The notes under the pieces: model-generated | Seen by the model: only the letters and a program-made list of their open reading frames with translations | Databases searched by the model: none | Told to the model about the DNA's origin: nothing | Source: Caballeronia sp. SEWSISQ10-4 2 | GTDB lineage: Bacteria; Pseudomonadota; Gammaproteobacteria; Burkholderiales; Burkholderiaceae | NCBI RefSeq assembly: GCF_030464885.1 | Contig: NZ_JALPRJ010000049.1 | Location: 1-64,000, forward strand | DNA length: 64,000 nt | Direction: 5' to 3' | Made by a program: the position numbers and the translations under genes | Shown here: positions 43,665 to 51,541 of the stretch, piece by piece | How positions within the stretch are numbered: the first letter of the stretch is position 1 | How the letters are laid out: every line of letters starts with the position of its first letter

Positions 43665-44026
43665 TGGTGCGCGCCTCATGGCTACCCGACCGGCGCGACA
43701 TCATATGGATTGACTGCAACCCGCAGCTCGGTCGTGAGATGAAGGATTTCCATCCTATGCTGGTGCTTTCCCCAAAGGCGTTCAACGAACGAACGGGTAT
43801 CGTAATCGGCTTGCCCATGACGACGGCGGCATTCAACGAAACCAACCCTTTCGCAATCAAGTTTCAAGGTCCGAAGAATGTGGCAAGCTACGTATTAGCC
43901 CACCAGCCAAGGTCATTCGACTGGCGTGCGCGAGGAGCCAAAGCTCACCCCTGGAAGCATGTCTCTGATGACGTATTTTCAGCAGCCTGCGAACAACTGA
44001 ATCAGATCATCACAATCTGCGCCTGA
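43664..44026 (+). CDS. mazF: MazF-type mRNA endoribonuclease toxin
   Basis: A 120-residue PemK/MazF/ChpB toxin. It has the RRDIIWIDCNPQLGREMKDFHPMLVLSPKAFNE opening, the GLPMTT strand and the C-terminal SFDWRARGAKAHPW region seen in this family. It would cleave mRNA at short motifs when free of MazE. Length and motifs are normal, so the toxin looks functional. The module lies between two catabolic regions and may stabilise them. Confidence 0.88.
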   Translation: MVRASWLPDRRDIIWIDCNPQLGREMKDFHPMLVLSPKAFNERTGIVIGLPMTTAAFNETNPFAIKFQGPKNVASYVLAHQPRSFDWRARGAKAHPWKHVSDDVFSAACEQLNQIITICA

Positions 44027-44085
44027 CGAACAACCATCGTTCATCAACCGGATCAACGCGACGATACAAGGGTCACCCCCCACTG

Positions 44086-44781
44086 CTACCACGGCGTCGA
44101 CTTCGCAAGATGTGCCCGATACCGGCTGATCAACACTGAACGCACTCCCGGATAACGCTCACCCGTCTCATCGGCGGCAGCAATCCTGTCCGTACGAAAG
44201 CTGCGGAAATCCTGGCGTTTTTCACACCACGCGCCAAGAATCCGGACGTTGTCGAGAAAGCCCAGAACGACCGGCCAGACCACACGATCCGACGGCTCGC
44301 CTTGAGCATCCAGATAAGCAATCCGCAGTTTGCACTGGCCGCGAATGGCAGCTCGCAGGCTGGTGAGCGGCACGGCATTGACAGGAAATTCCTGCACCGG
44401 AGGACCGGACGACACGGTCGGGGCGCGCATTGCATCCTTGCCCGATGCATTCAGTACGGCATCGATCTTGGCTAAGGCCTGAGCGGCGGCCTTGCGCAAA
44501 ACATCGTCGCCGCGCTGGTCGACGTAACGCAGGCCCAGGACCACAGCGTCGATCTCATCTTCGCTCAACATCAATGGCGGCAGGAATAGTCCCGGCTTGA
44601 GCACATACCCTATTCCCGCCTCGCCGTGAATCGGCGCGCCCTGATCGATCAGCGTTGCGATGTCCCTGTAGAGCGTGCGCTCGGACACGCCCAGCTCCGA
44701 CGCGAGCTCGTAAGCCGTGACCGGCACGCGCCGCGAGCGAAGCATCTCCAGCAAGGTTAGAAGACGAGTGGTTCTGGACAC
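44086..44781 (-). CDS. YafY-like HTH/WYL-domain regulator
   Basis: A 231-residue regulator. The N-terminal HTH (about 1-60; TAYELASELGVSERTLYRDIATLIDQGAPI) is followed by a WYL ligand-binding domain (about 135-205; GQCKLRIAYLDAQGE ... NVRILGAWCEKRQDFRSFRTDRI). The start is GTG 44781, with AGGAG five bases upstream. Such proteins are usually repressors of neighbouring genes; none is obvious here, so the target is unclear. Confidence 0.85.
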   Translation of the reverse strand: MSRTTRLLTLLEMLRSRRVPVTAYELASELGVSERTLYRDIATLIDQGAPIHGEAGIGYVLKPGLFLPPLMLSEDEIDAVVLGLRYVDQRGDDVLRKAAAQALAKIDAVLNASGKDAMRAPTVSSGPPVQEFPVNAVPLTSLRAAIRGQCKLRIAYLDAQGEPSDRVVWPVVLGFLDNVRILGAWCEKRQDFRSFRTDRIAAADETGERYPGVRSVLISRYRAHLAKSTPW

Positions 44782-44871
44782 CTGGGCTCCTGAGTGGAAC
44801 TGACAGGGCTACCGTATCACGAACTTCACCCGGCAAATTACAGCGCATCGATGCCCGAAGCGACAAATCAC

Positions 44872-45729
44872 TTACCGCGCCGCCGCTCCGTTCAGCGTCA
44901 CCTGCCTGACCGCGCTCGATTGCAAATTCCACTTGGCGGCGATCGCGCCATACGTGCCATTCGCGACCAGCTTATTCATCGCACCGAGCACGGCGTCGCG
45001 CAACTTCGGGTTCGACTTCGCGAACGCCATGCCTTCAGGCGATGTCGCGAACGGCTCGCCAATCGGCTTGTAGGTATTTGGTTCGAGCTTCATTGCGTAC
45101 GGCAGCGTCTCGCTGCCCTGCACGCCCGCCGCAATCCGCGCCTGCTTCAGTTGCATGCGTGCCGCGGATGTATCCTCGGTCCCGGACACCGTAATGGCCG
45201 GCTTGCCTGCCGCCTCGCAGTTCTTCGCGCTCCACGCAGCCGTATCGGCCGGGAACGATGTGCTGCGGCTCGTGCCGACCGACTTGCCGCAGAGATCCGT
45301 CGCCTGCTTGATCTCGTTCGCGCGCGACGCGAGGATATAAAACTGCGCGCCCGAATTCAGGTAGTCAATAAAATCGGCGGTATCGCGACGTGTGGGGAGA
45401 TCGCTCATTCCGCTCAGGATCATGTCGACGCGGCCTGTCGTCAGCGACGGCAGCAACTGCTCGAACGCCGACTCCTGCCAGTCCAGTTTCACGCCCAGTT
45501 CCTTCGCAATCGCGTTGCCGAGATCGATATCGAAGCCGACCAGATCGCCGCTTTCCGGGTCCTTGTATTCCATCGGCGGATAGATCGAGTTGACCGCAAC
45601 CTTGATCACCTTTGACTTGGCGATGGCGTCAGGCAGCGCTTGCGCCTGAGCGCCGCTCGCTACAAGAAATGTCGACAGGCAGATTGCCATCAGACCGGAC
45701 ACGGCACTCAGCGATTTTAGCTTGTTCAT
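44872..45729 (-). CDS. ABC binding protein, polar amino acid type (receptor 2 of the lyase operon)
   Basis: A 285-residue family-3 binding protein with a signal peptide (about 1-28, SAVSGLMAICLSTFLVASGAQA). The mature region contains VAVNSIYPPMEYKDPESGDLVGFDIDLGNAIAKELGVKLDW. It is clearly paralogous to the receptor encoded at 48969-49808 (both have YPP.EYKDP..., ILSGM.DLP.RR, SG.QFY..., DLCGK.VG.SR.TS.P.D...). It is last in the operon, 51 bp beyond the MmgE/PrpD gene. It probably gives the same importer a second substrate range. Confidence 0.86.
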   Translation of the reverse strand: MNKLKSLSAVSGLMAICLSTFLVASGAQAQALPDAIAKSKVIKVAVNSIYPPMEYKDPESGDLVGFDIDLGNAIAKELGVKLDWQESAFEQLLPSLTTGRVDMILSGMSDLPTRRDTADFIDYLNSGAQFYILASRANEIKQATDLCGKSVGTSRSTSFPADTAAWSAKNCEAAGKPAITVSGTEDTSAARMQLKQARIAAGVQGSETLPYAMKLEPNTYKPIGEPFATSPEGMAFAKSNPKLRDAVLGAMNKLVANGTYGAIAAKWNLQSSAVRQVTLNGAAAR

Positions 45730-45779
45730 TGAACACACACCCTTATAAAGGTCGAAGCCATGGAATTTTCAAAGCAAGG

Positions 45780-45807
45780 AATGTTGGCGAATGTTGGCGA
45801 ATGTCGG
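45780..45807. repeat. Short tandem repeat after the MmgE/PrpD gene
   Basis: AATGTTGGCG occurs twice in tandem (45780-45799) and is followed by a degenerate third copy, AATGTCGG (45800-45807), ending at the stop codon of the MmgE/PrpD gene. Function unknown. Confidence 0.4.
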
Positions 45808-47205
45808 TTAACGCAGCACGGGCTTCGCATCGGCATCGCCGCTGAGCCAGGGCATCAGCGTGCGCACGTCGGCGAGATTGTCCAGATCCAGCACAGCGGT
45901 TTCAAGCGCGTTCATCGGCGCTTCGGCGATCGTCATGCCGGCCAGCACGCGATATTTGGCGGCAAGGTCTGCATCCGATACCGGATTGCGCGGATCGCCG
46001 AGCGGCACCAGGACTTGTTGCGAGCAGGGCTCGGAATCGGCCATTGAAAGCGTGATGACGGGCTCGTCCAGATCGGACATCGCGGGGTCGACTTCGAGCG
46101 TGACGCGCTCCATCACGGCTGCGATGCGTGGATCTTGCCGCTGGGTCTCGAGATAAGCGCCGATACCCGCATGACCATGCACGAGTACCGCGGCGATCGC
46201 GTGCGGCATGCTCATCTGTGCAGAAGCGAGCTTGTCCAGGTCGCGCCCGCCGCACATGTTGTTCACGAATGCGCTCAGCCTGACGTGGACGCCGAGTAGC
46301 TTGTCGAGATCGAGGTCCGGCTGACGGCCGCGAAGCTGCAGCGTCGCATCCACGGCTGCGTGCGTGCTGCGGCACGATGCGTGCGGCTTGATCGAGCACC
46401 GCATGATCTTCCATGTCACGCCCAGGTCCGCGAGCAACGCTTCCGGTTGCTGCGTGTCCGGCGCGAACGCATTGAAGAAGCCGCCCCATACGTTTTCGAA
46501 CACTTGCGTCGGACCGCTAACGTCTTGTTGGGCAAGCAGCGCTGCGAGCAATCCGCCTTCCGCCGCGCGACCCGTATGCATGCGTTTGGTCTGCGACGCA
46601 TCGTGGATAAAACCCCACAACCCGCCGCTGAAACTTCCCGCGTGGCCGAGCGCTGCAGCCGTATGTGCTGCGTCGAGTCCAAGCAATCGCGCGCTGGCAG
46701 CCGCTGCGCCGAACACACCGCAAGTCATGGTCGAATGCCAGCCGCGACCGTTGTGAGGCGAATAACCGCCGCACGCTTCCAGCACACGACGGCCGACGTC
46801 GTAACCCAATACGACTGCCGCCAGGAACTCGCGGCCCGACACCGGCCGCTCCGTGCGGGCGAGCGCGGCGAATGCCGCGGGAAGAACCACAGCTCCGGAA
46901 TGATCGCAGCCGCCTGAGTCGTCGAGTTCAAGTGCATGTGCCGCAACGCCGTTCACGAAGGCCGCATCGCGTGCGCCGAAGGTCTGCTCCGTGCCCCATG
47001 CCAGTACGTTGCCGTGACTGCCCGCACTCATGACCGCGCGTGCGCTGCGCGATTCCAGCGCGGTCGCGCCGGCCAAAGCTGCACCGAGTGTATCGAGGAT
47101 ATGGCGCTTCGCTCTATGCACGACTGCGGCAGGAATCGCATCGCAGGAAGTGTTAGCCACGAACCCGGCCAGTCGCTCCGATAACGTCAAATCGCGCGCG
47201 TTCAT
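45808..47205 (-). CDS. MmgE/PrpD-family protein, iminodisuccinate-epimerase-like candidate
   Basis: A 465-residue protein of the MmgE/PrpD fold, with LSERLAGFVANT, HILDTLGAALAGATA, VNGVAAHALELDDSGGCDHSGAVVLPAAFAA, GWHSTMTCGVFGAAAASARLLGLD and IKPHASCRSTHAAVDATLQL. The family includes 2-methylcitrate dehydratase, cis-aconitate decarboxylase and the Agrobacterium iminodisuccinate epimerase. ATG 47205 overlaps the upstream deacetylase by 4 bp (ATGA). Neighbouring an aspartase/argininosuccinase-superfamily lyase, the epimerase role is attractive, but the reaction cannot be proved from sequence. Confidence 0.82.
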   Translation of the reverse strand: MNARDLTLSERLAGFVANTSCDAIPAAVVHRAKRHILDTLGAALAGATALESRSARAVMSAGSHGNVLAWGTEQTFGARDAAFVNGVAAHALELDDSGGCDHSGAVVLPAAFAALARTERPVSGREFLAAVVLGYDVGRRVLEACGGYSPHNGRGWHSTMTCGVFGAAAASARLLGLDAAHTAAALGHAGSFSGGLWGFIHDASQTKRMHTGRAAEGGLLAALLAQQDVSGPTQVFENVWGGFFNAFAPDTQQPEALLADLGVTWKIMRCSIKPHASCRSTHAAVDATLQLRGRQPDLDLDKLLGVHVRLSAFVNNMCGGRDLDKLASAQMSMPHAIAAVLVHGHAGIGAYLETQRQDPRIAAVMERVTLEVDPAMSDLDEPVITLSMADSEPCSQQVLVPLGDPRNPVSDADLAAKYRVLAGMTIAEAPMNALETAVLDLDNLADVRTLMPWLSGDADAKPVLR

Positions 47206-48104
47206 TGCGCCTCCTGCCGATGCCGTGCATACACTTCCACCGGATGGCCGGGCTCGTTGCCATCGACGTTCTGCTGCCACCACGCAGCCATCTCGGCGCC
47301 GGTTGCAAACCAGATATCGTCGCGCGTACGCATGTCGGCGAGCAATTCGCGCAGTACATCGATACGCCCCGCCGTGCCGATAATCTCCGGATGCAGCCTC
47401 AGCACAAAACACAATCCGAAGCGGTGAAACGCCGCAAAATCATGCTTCCAGTTCGCCAGCACTTCGCGATACGAAGGGATGCGCGGCTGCCCGACTGGAA
47501 CTGCCGGCGAGAGGTTATAAGCGAAGTAAGGTTCGTCTTCCAGTTCGTAGTGCAACGGCAGTTCGACGAGCGGCGGCATTGTGCGCACGGCGCCCGTATC
47601 CGGTAGATGGAAGTACGGCAGGTCGTCGCCGCGCCACGATGACGACCACGTCACACCTTCGTCCCGCAGGAAATCCGCGAAGCCGGGCGCCCAGTTTCCG
47701 GTGAAAGAGCGGAAGCCTTGCGCGCGTCGTCCGAGCACCTGTTCCAGCGCCGCTCGTCCGGTTCTGAACGCATCCTTCTGCGCATCGAGCGTTAGCGTAT
47801 CGAAGTCCTCGCATCGATACCCGCTGTTGCCGATCTCATGCTTTTGCGCATCGATCCGTTTCACAAGTTCCGCGTGCGTCTCAGCGACCCGGCCCGGCAC
47901 GAACCAGCTGGAACGCACATCGAATTCTTCCAGTGCATCGAGCACGCGATCTACGCCGCGCTTCGCACCATAGCGCCATACGGAAAGCGATTTCTCGCGC
48001 CCCGCAATGCGAGGTTCCTGCGTGAGGATGCCGTGTTCGTCGTTGAAGTCGACTGTGACAACAACCGCGCATCGCGCGTTTTTCGGCCAGCGTAAAGAGT
48101 TCAT
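47202..48104 (-). CDS. NodB-fold deacetylase paralogue with lost metal ligands
   Basis: A 300-residue polysaccharide-deacetylase-family protein (PuuE/PgdA-like). Compared with its tandem neighbour it reads VDFNDEHG instead of FDLDGPTG, NSGYRC (S94, C98) instead of YHGYRH (H96, H100), and RSFTGNW instead of RTPSGDW. Both histidines of the zinc-binding motif are therefore gone, so it is probably inactive as a metallohydrolase or uses different chemistry. ATG 48104 overlaps the upstream deacetylase stop by 4 bp. A role as a partner subunit is possible. Confidence 0.8.
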   Translation of the reverse strand: MNSLRWPKNARCAVVVTVDFNDEHGILTQEPRIAGREKSLSVWRYGAKRGVDRVLDALEEFDVRSSWFVPGRVAETHAELVKRIDAQKHEIGNSGYRCEDFDTLTLDAQKDAFRTGRAALEQVLGRRAQGFRSFTGNWAPGFADFLRDEGVTWSSSWRGDDLPYFHLPDTGAVRTMPPLVELPLHYELEDEPYFAYNLSPAVPVGQPRIPSYREVLANWKHDFAAFHRFGLCFVLRLHPEIIGTAGRIDVLRELLADMRTRDDIWFATGAEMAAWWQQNVDGNEPGHPVEVYARHRQEAQ

Positions 48105-48967
48105 CTGCGAGCTTCCTGCGGAGTCGGTGAAGCATGGTTGTCGAGCCACCATTGCGCGACGTCACGGCACGTGGCAAACCACACGCCGCCCTGCGCGTGC
48201 ATGTGATCGATCAGGCTTTCAAGCAGCGCGATCCTGCCTGGCTTGCCCGACACCTTCGGATGAAACAGCGTGGTCAGACAGAGTCCATCGCGATGTGAAC
48301 CGTCGAACTCGCGCCGCCAGTTATCGAGCGTCGTGTCGTAGCTCGCGATGCGATCAAGGCTCGCCGGAAAATTCGGATTGCGGTGGTACGCAAGCGACGC
48401 GTAATCGTCCATTTCCCAACGGCCGGGGATCTCGACCATCGGCTCGGCGATGCCTTGTGCGTGCAGCAGATATGGACGGTCGTCGCCGCGCATGGAACTC
48501 GAATAACGCACGCCCGCTTCCATCAATACGCGGATTGTGTCCGGTCCCCAGTCGCCTGATGGCGTACGAAAACCGACCGGGCGGATGCCGAGATATTTAT
48601 CGAAGATTTCCGCTGAACGCTCCATCACGGTGCGTTGTGCATCGCGATCAAGCGTCCAGAACGCTTCGTGCCGATACCCGTGGTAACCGATCTCATGACC
48701 ACCTTCGACGATCGCCGCGCACTGCTTCGGCCAGTTTTCGACGACCCACGCCGGCACGAAGAACGTTGCCGGGACCTTGCGGTCGGCGAGCATGTCGAGC
48801 AGGCGCCCTAGCGCGCGCCACGGGCCGTAGCTGCCGAGCGTGAAGTACGAGGGGTTGTTCCAGATCGAGCCGTCGAGCATTGCGTCGCCGGTCGGGCCGT
48901 CGAGGTCGAAGGCCAGCGCGACGCACGAGCGATTGCCCTCAGGCCAGCGCGGTACATCCGGATTCAT
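48101..48967 (-). CDS. NodB-fold deacetylase/C-N hydrolase with intact metal site
   Basis: A 288-residue polysaccharide-deacetylase-family protein. The metal motif elements are D21/D23 (AFDLDGPTGD), H96 and H100 (HEIGYHGYRH) and RTPSGDWGPD. Members of this subgroup include allantoinase PuuE and peptidoglycan or small-molecule N-deacylases. In an operon with an amino acid importer and a C-N lyase, hydrolysis of an amide or N-acyl amino acid is likely. ATG 48967 lies 1 bp from the receptor stop (TGATATG); an ATG five codons upstream (48982) inside that gene is an alternative. Confidence 0.82.
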   Translation of the reverse strand: MNPDVPRWPEGNRSCVALAFDLDGPTGDAMLDGSIWNNPSYFTLGSYGPWRALGRLLDMLADRKVPATFFVPAWVVENWPKQCAAIVEGGHEIGYHGYRHEAFWTLDRDAQRTVMERSAEIFDKYLGIRPVGFRTPSGDWGPDTIRVLMEAGVRYSSSMRGDDRPYLLHAQGIAEPMVEIPGRWEMDDYASLAYHRNPNFPASLDRIASYDTTLDNWRREFDGSHRDGLCLTTLFHPKVSGKPGRIALLESLIDHMHAQGGVWFATCRDVAQWWLDNHASPTPQEARR

Positions 48968-48968
48968 A

Positions 48969-49808
48969 TCAGTTGCTGGCATCGATCTGCGCCTTTTGAA
49001 CCGCGTGTTCCTGCAGTCCCCACTTAACGAGGATCTTCTGATATGTGCCATCGGCGATAAGCTGGTTGAGCGCGGTCGTCAGCCCTGCGTTCAACGCAGC
49101 ATTGCCCTTCGCCATGCCGATGCCGTTGTACTGCGACAGGAACGGCTTGCCGATGGGCACATACGCGTTCTGCTCCACCGAGTTCTGATACGGCAGTGTT
49201 TCACCGCCCTGCACCGCAGCGTCGATACGGCCCTGGCGCAACTGCACGCGGGCATCCGACGAGCCGTTGGTGCCGCTTACGTTGATCGGCTTCTTGCCCG
49301 CCTTCACGCAATACTCATTGCTCCAGGTCGTGATGTCGTCGGGCCACGACGTGCGGCGGCTCGCGCCCACCGTCTTGCCGCACAGCGCGTCCATGCTGGC
49401 GAACTCACCGGCGCGCGCCTTGACGGTGTAAAACTGCGGGCCACCCGTAACGTAGTCGAGAAAGTTCACCGCCTCGCGCCGTGAAGGCAGGTCAGTCATG
49501 CCCGACAGAATCACGTCGACACGATGCGTAGTCAGTGCGCTCATCATCTGGTCGAAGCCGGTCTCTTCCCACTGCAACTTGACGCCAAGCTTCGCGGCAA
49601 TCGCTTCGCCGAGATCGACATCGAAACCCATCAGCTTGTCAGTGGCCGGGTCCTTATATTCGAACGGCGGATAGTTCGGCACAATGGCTGCTACCAGCGT
49701 CGTCTTGCCGATCGACGGTGCGGTCTCGGCGTGCGCCAGCGGCATGGTCAACACCATCGCGCCGGTGACGAGTGCGGCAAGCCGCGTCAGGTGAGGAGAA
49801 ACGTTCAT
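48969..49808 (-). CDS. ABC binding protein, polar amino acid type (receptor 1 of the lyase operon)
   Basis: A 279-residue family-3 binding protein with a signal peptide (LAALVTGAMVLTMPLAHA, cleaved before ETAP). The mature sequence has VAAIVPNYPPFEYKDPATDKLMGFDVDLGEAIAAKLG and VILSGMTDLPSRREAVNFLDYV. It follows the ATPase gene by 63 bp and pairs with the permease upstream. A paralogue ends the same operon. Confidence 0.87.
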   Translation of the reverse strand: MNVSPHLTRLAALVTGAMVLTMPLAHAETAPSIGKTTLVAAIVPNYPPFEYKDPATDKLMGFDVDLGEAIAAKLGVKLQWEETGFDQMMSALTTHRVDVILSGMTDLPSRREAVNFLDYVTGGPQFYTVKARAGEFASMDALCGKTVGASRRTSWPDDITTWSNEYCVKAGKKPINVSGTNGSSDARVQLRQGRIDAAVQGGETLPYQNSVEQNAYVPIGKPFLSQYNGIGMAKGNAALNAGLTTALNQLIADGTYQKILVKWGLQEHAVQKAQIDASN

Positions 49809-49871
49809 GGAAACTCGCTAAAAATAAAAGTCAGACCGGGTTCCAGTCGTGCTGGGACCTCGAATAAAAAA

Positions 49872-50636
49872 TCACGACAGCACCGCGGATATGAAGTCCT
49901 GCGTGCGCCGATGCTGCGGATTCGACAGCACCTGTTCCGGTGTGCCGCTCTCCACCACTTGCCCCTGATCCATGAACACGATGCGATTAGCCACTTCTCG
50001 TGCGAACCCGAGTTCGTGCGTGACGACGATCATCGTCATGCCGGTCTTGGCGAGATCGCGCATGACGGCGAGCACTTCGCCAACCAGTTCAGGGTCTAGC
50101 GCGGAGGTGGGTTCATCGAAGAGCATCAGTTGCGGATGCATGGCCAATGCGCGTGCAATCGCGACACGCTGCTGTTGACCGCCCGACAACTCCACCGGGA
50201 ACGCATCGCACTTGTGACCTAAGCCAACGCGTTCCAGCAACGTACGCGCTTCTTCGACAGCCTCCGAACGACGTCGCCTGAGCACCTGCACCGGCCCTTC
50301 GATCACATTCTCCAGCGCGGTCTTGTGCGGGAACAGGTTGAAGCGCTGGAACACCATGCCGGTCGCCAGCCGCTGACGCGCCGCCTGCTTCTCCGACAGC
50401 GCATACAGCTTGTTGCCCACGCGCCTGTAACCCACTCGTTCGCCGTTGACCCACAATGCGCCGTCGTTGATCTCTTCGAGCTGGTTGATGCAGCGCAGGA
50501 AGGTGCTCTTGCCTGAACCCGACGGTCCGATCACGCACAGCACTTCGCCTTTGGGCACATCGAGCGTGATGCCTTGCAGCGCCTTGAAATCGCCGTAGGA
50601 CTTGCGTACGTCGACGGCACGAACGATTGAGCTCAT
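49872..50636 (-). CDS. ABC ATPase, polar amino acid type
   Basis: A 254-residue ATPase with Walker A GPSGSGKST, Q-loop VFQRFNLFPHKT, signature LSGGQQQR, Walker B LMLFDEPTSALD and switch His in VVTHELGF. ATG 50636 is supported by AAGGAA nine bases upstream. An in-frame ATG at 50669 overlaps the permease stop by 4 bp and is a possible coupled start. It powers the importer of this operon. Confidence 0.88.
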   Translation of the reverse strand: MSSIVRAVDVRKSYGDFKALQGITLDVPKGEVLCVIGPSGSGKSTFLRCINQLEEINDGALWVNGERVGYRRVGNKLYALSEKQAARQRLATGMVFQRFNLFPHKTALENVIEGPVQVLRRRRSEAVEEARTLLERVGLGHKCDAFPVELSGGQQQRVAIARALAMHPQLMLFDEPTSALDPELVGEVLAVMRDLAKTGMTMIVVTHELGFAREVANRIVFMDQGQVVESGTPEQVLSNPQHRRTQDFISAVLS

Positions 50637-50665
50637 GTAGAGCGTTTCCTTTTGAGTCACCAGGT

Positions 50666-51541
50666 TCATTGCCGGCCCGATGCACGACCTGCGCCGCGTG
50701 CGTAAAACCGCTCCACGCGCGACTGCATGAACGACAGCACCGTCACCACCGCGAGATACCAGATGCCCGCGACCATCAGCAGTTCAATCACGCGAGCGTT
50801 GGCGTAGTAGATGTTCTCCGCGTTGTGCAACATCTCCGCATACTGGATCACGCTCGCGAGCGAGGTCAGCTTGACCATGCCTACCAGTTCATTGCCGATA
50901 GGCGGCACGATCACGCGCATGGCCTGAGGAAGGATCACGCGGCGCAGCGCCTGCAGCCTCGGCATGCCGATGGACTTGGCCGCTTCGTACTGGCCCGTAT
51001 CGACGGAGAGCAGACCTGCCCGCACCACTTCCGATGTGTACGCCCCTTGATTGATGCCAAGCCCGAGCAGCGCCGCAAGGAACGGCGTCATGATGTCGAC
51101 AGTGCGGAACTCGAAGAGGCCGGGGACGCCTATCGACGGAAACACAAGCGCGAGGTTGAACCACAGCAGCAGTTGCAGGATCACCGGCGTGCCGCGAAAC
51201 AGCCACACGTAGGCTTGCGCGACCGTCTGCAGCACCGGATTGATCGAGAGCCGCATGATCGCGGTGATGACGCCCAGCGCGACGCCTAGCGCCATTGCAA
51301 GCACGGTCATCACGATGGTATTGACGAGGCCGGTAAGGATCGACTTGGCCGTCAGGAAGCGAGCCACATAAGTCCATTCGATCTGCCCATGCGCAAACGC
51401 GAGCCCGATATAAACAATCATCGCGAGAATCACGGCTGACGCAATATATCGTCCCCAATGCCGCCGACGCACGTATTCCAGTTGCGTCGAGTCGACATCG
51501 ATTGCATCGCCCGATGTCATCTCTTTTGAAACGCTCAGCAT
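50666..51541 (-). CDS. ABC permease, polar amino acid type
   Basis: A 291-residue permease, longer than usual because of an N-terminal extension of about 60 residues with an extra helix (YIASAVILAMIVYIGLAFAHG). The core has YVWLFRGTPVILQLLLWFNLAL and the EAA loop YEAAKSIGMPRLQALRRVILPQAM. A single permease gene implies a homodimer. ATG 51541 overlaps the lyase stop by 7 bp. Confidence 0.86.
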   Translation of the reverse strand: MLSVSKEMTSGDAIDVDSTQLEYVRRRHWGRYIASAVILAMIVYIGLAFAHGQIEWTYVARFLTAKSILTGLVNTIVMTVLAMALGVALGVITAIMRLSINPVLQTVAQAYVWLFRGTPVILQLLLWFNLALVFPSIGVPGLFEFRTVDIMTPFLAALLGLGINQGAYTSEVVRAGLLSVDTGQYEAAKSIGMPRLQALRRVILPQAMRVIVPPIGNELVGMVKLTSLASVIQYAEMLHNAENIYYANARVIELLMVAGIWYLAVVTVLSFMQSRVERFYARGAGRASGRQ

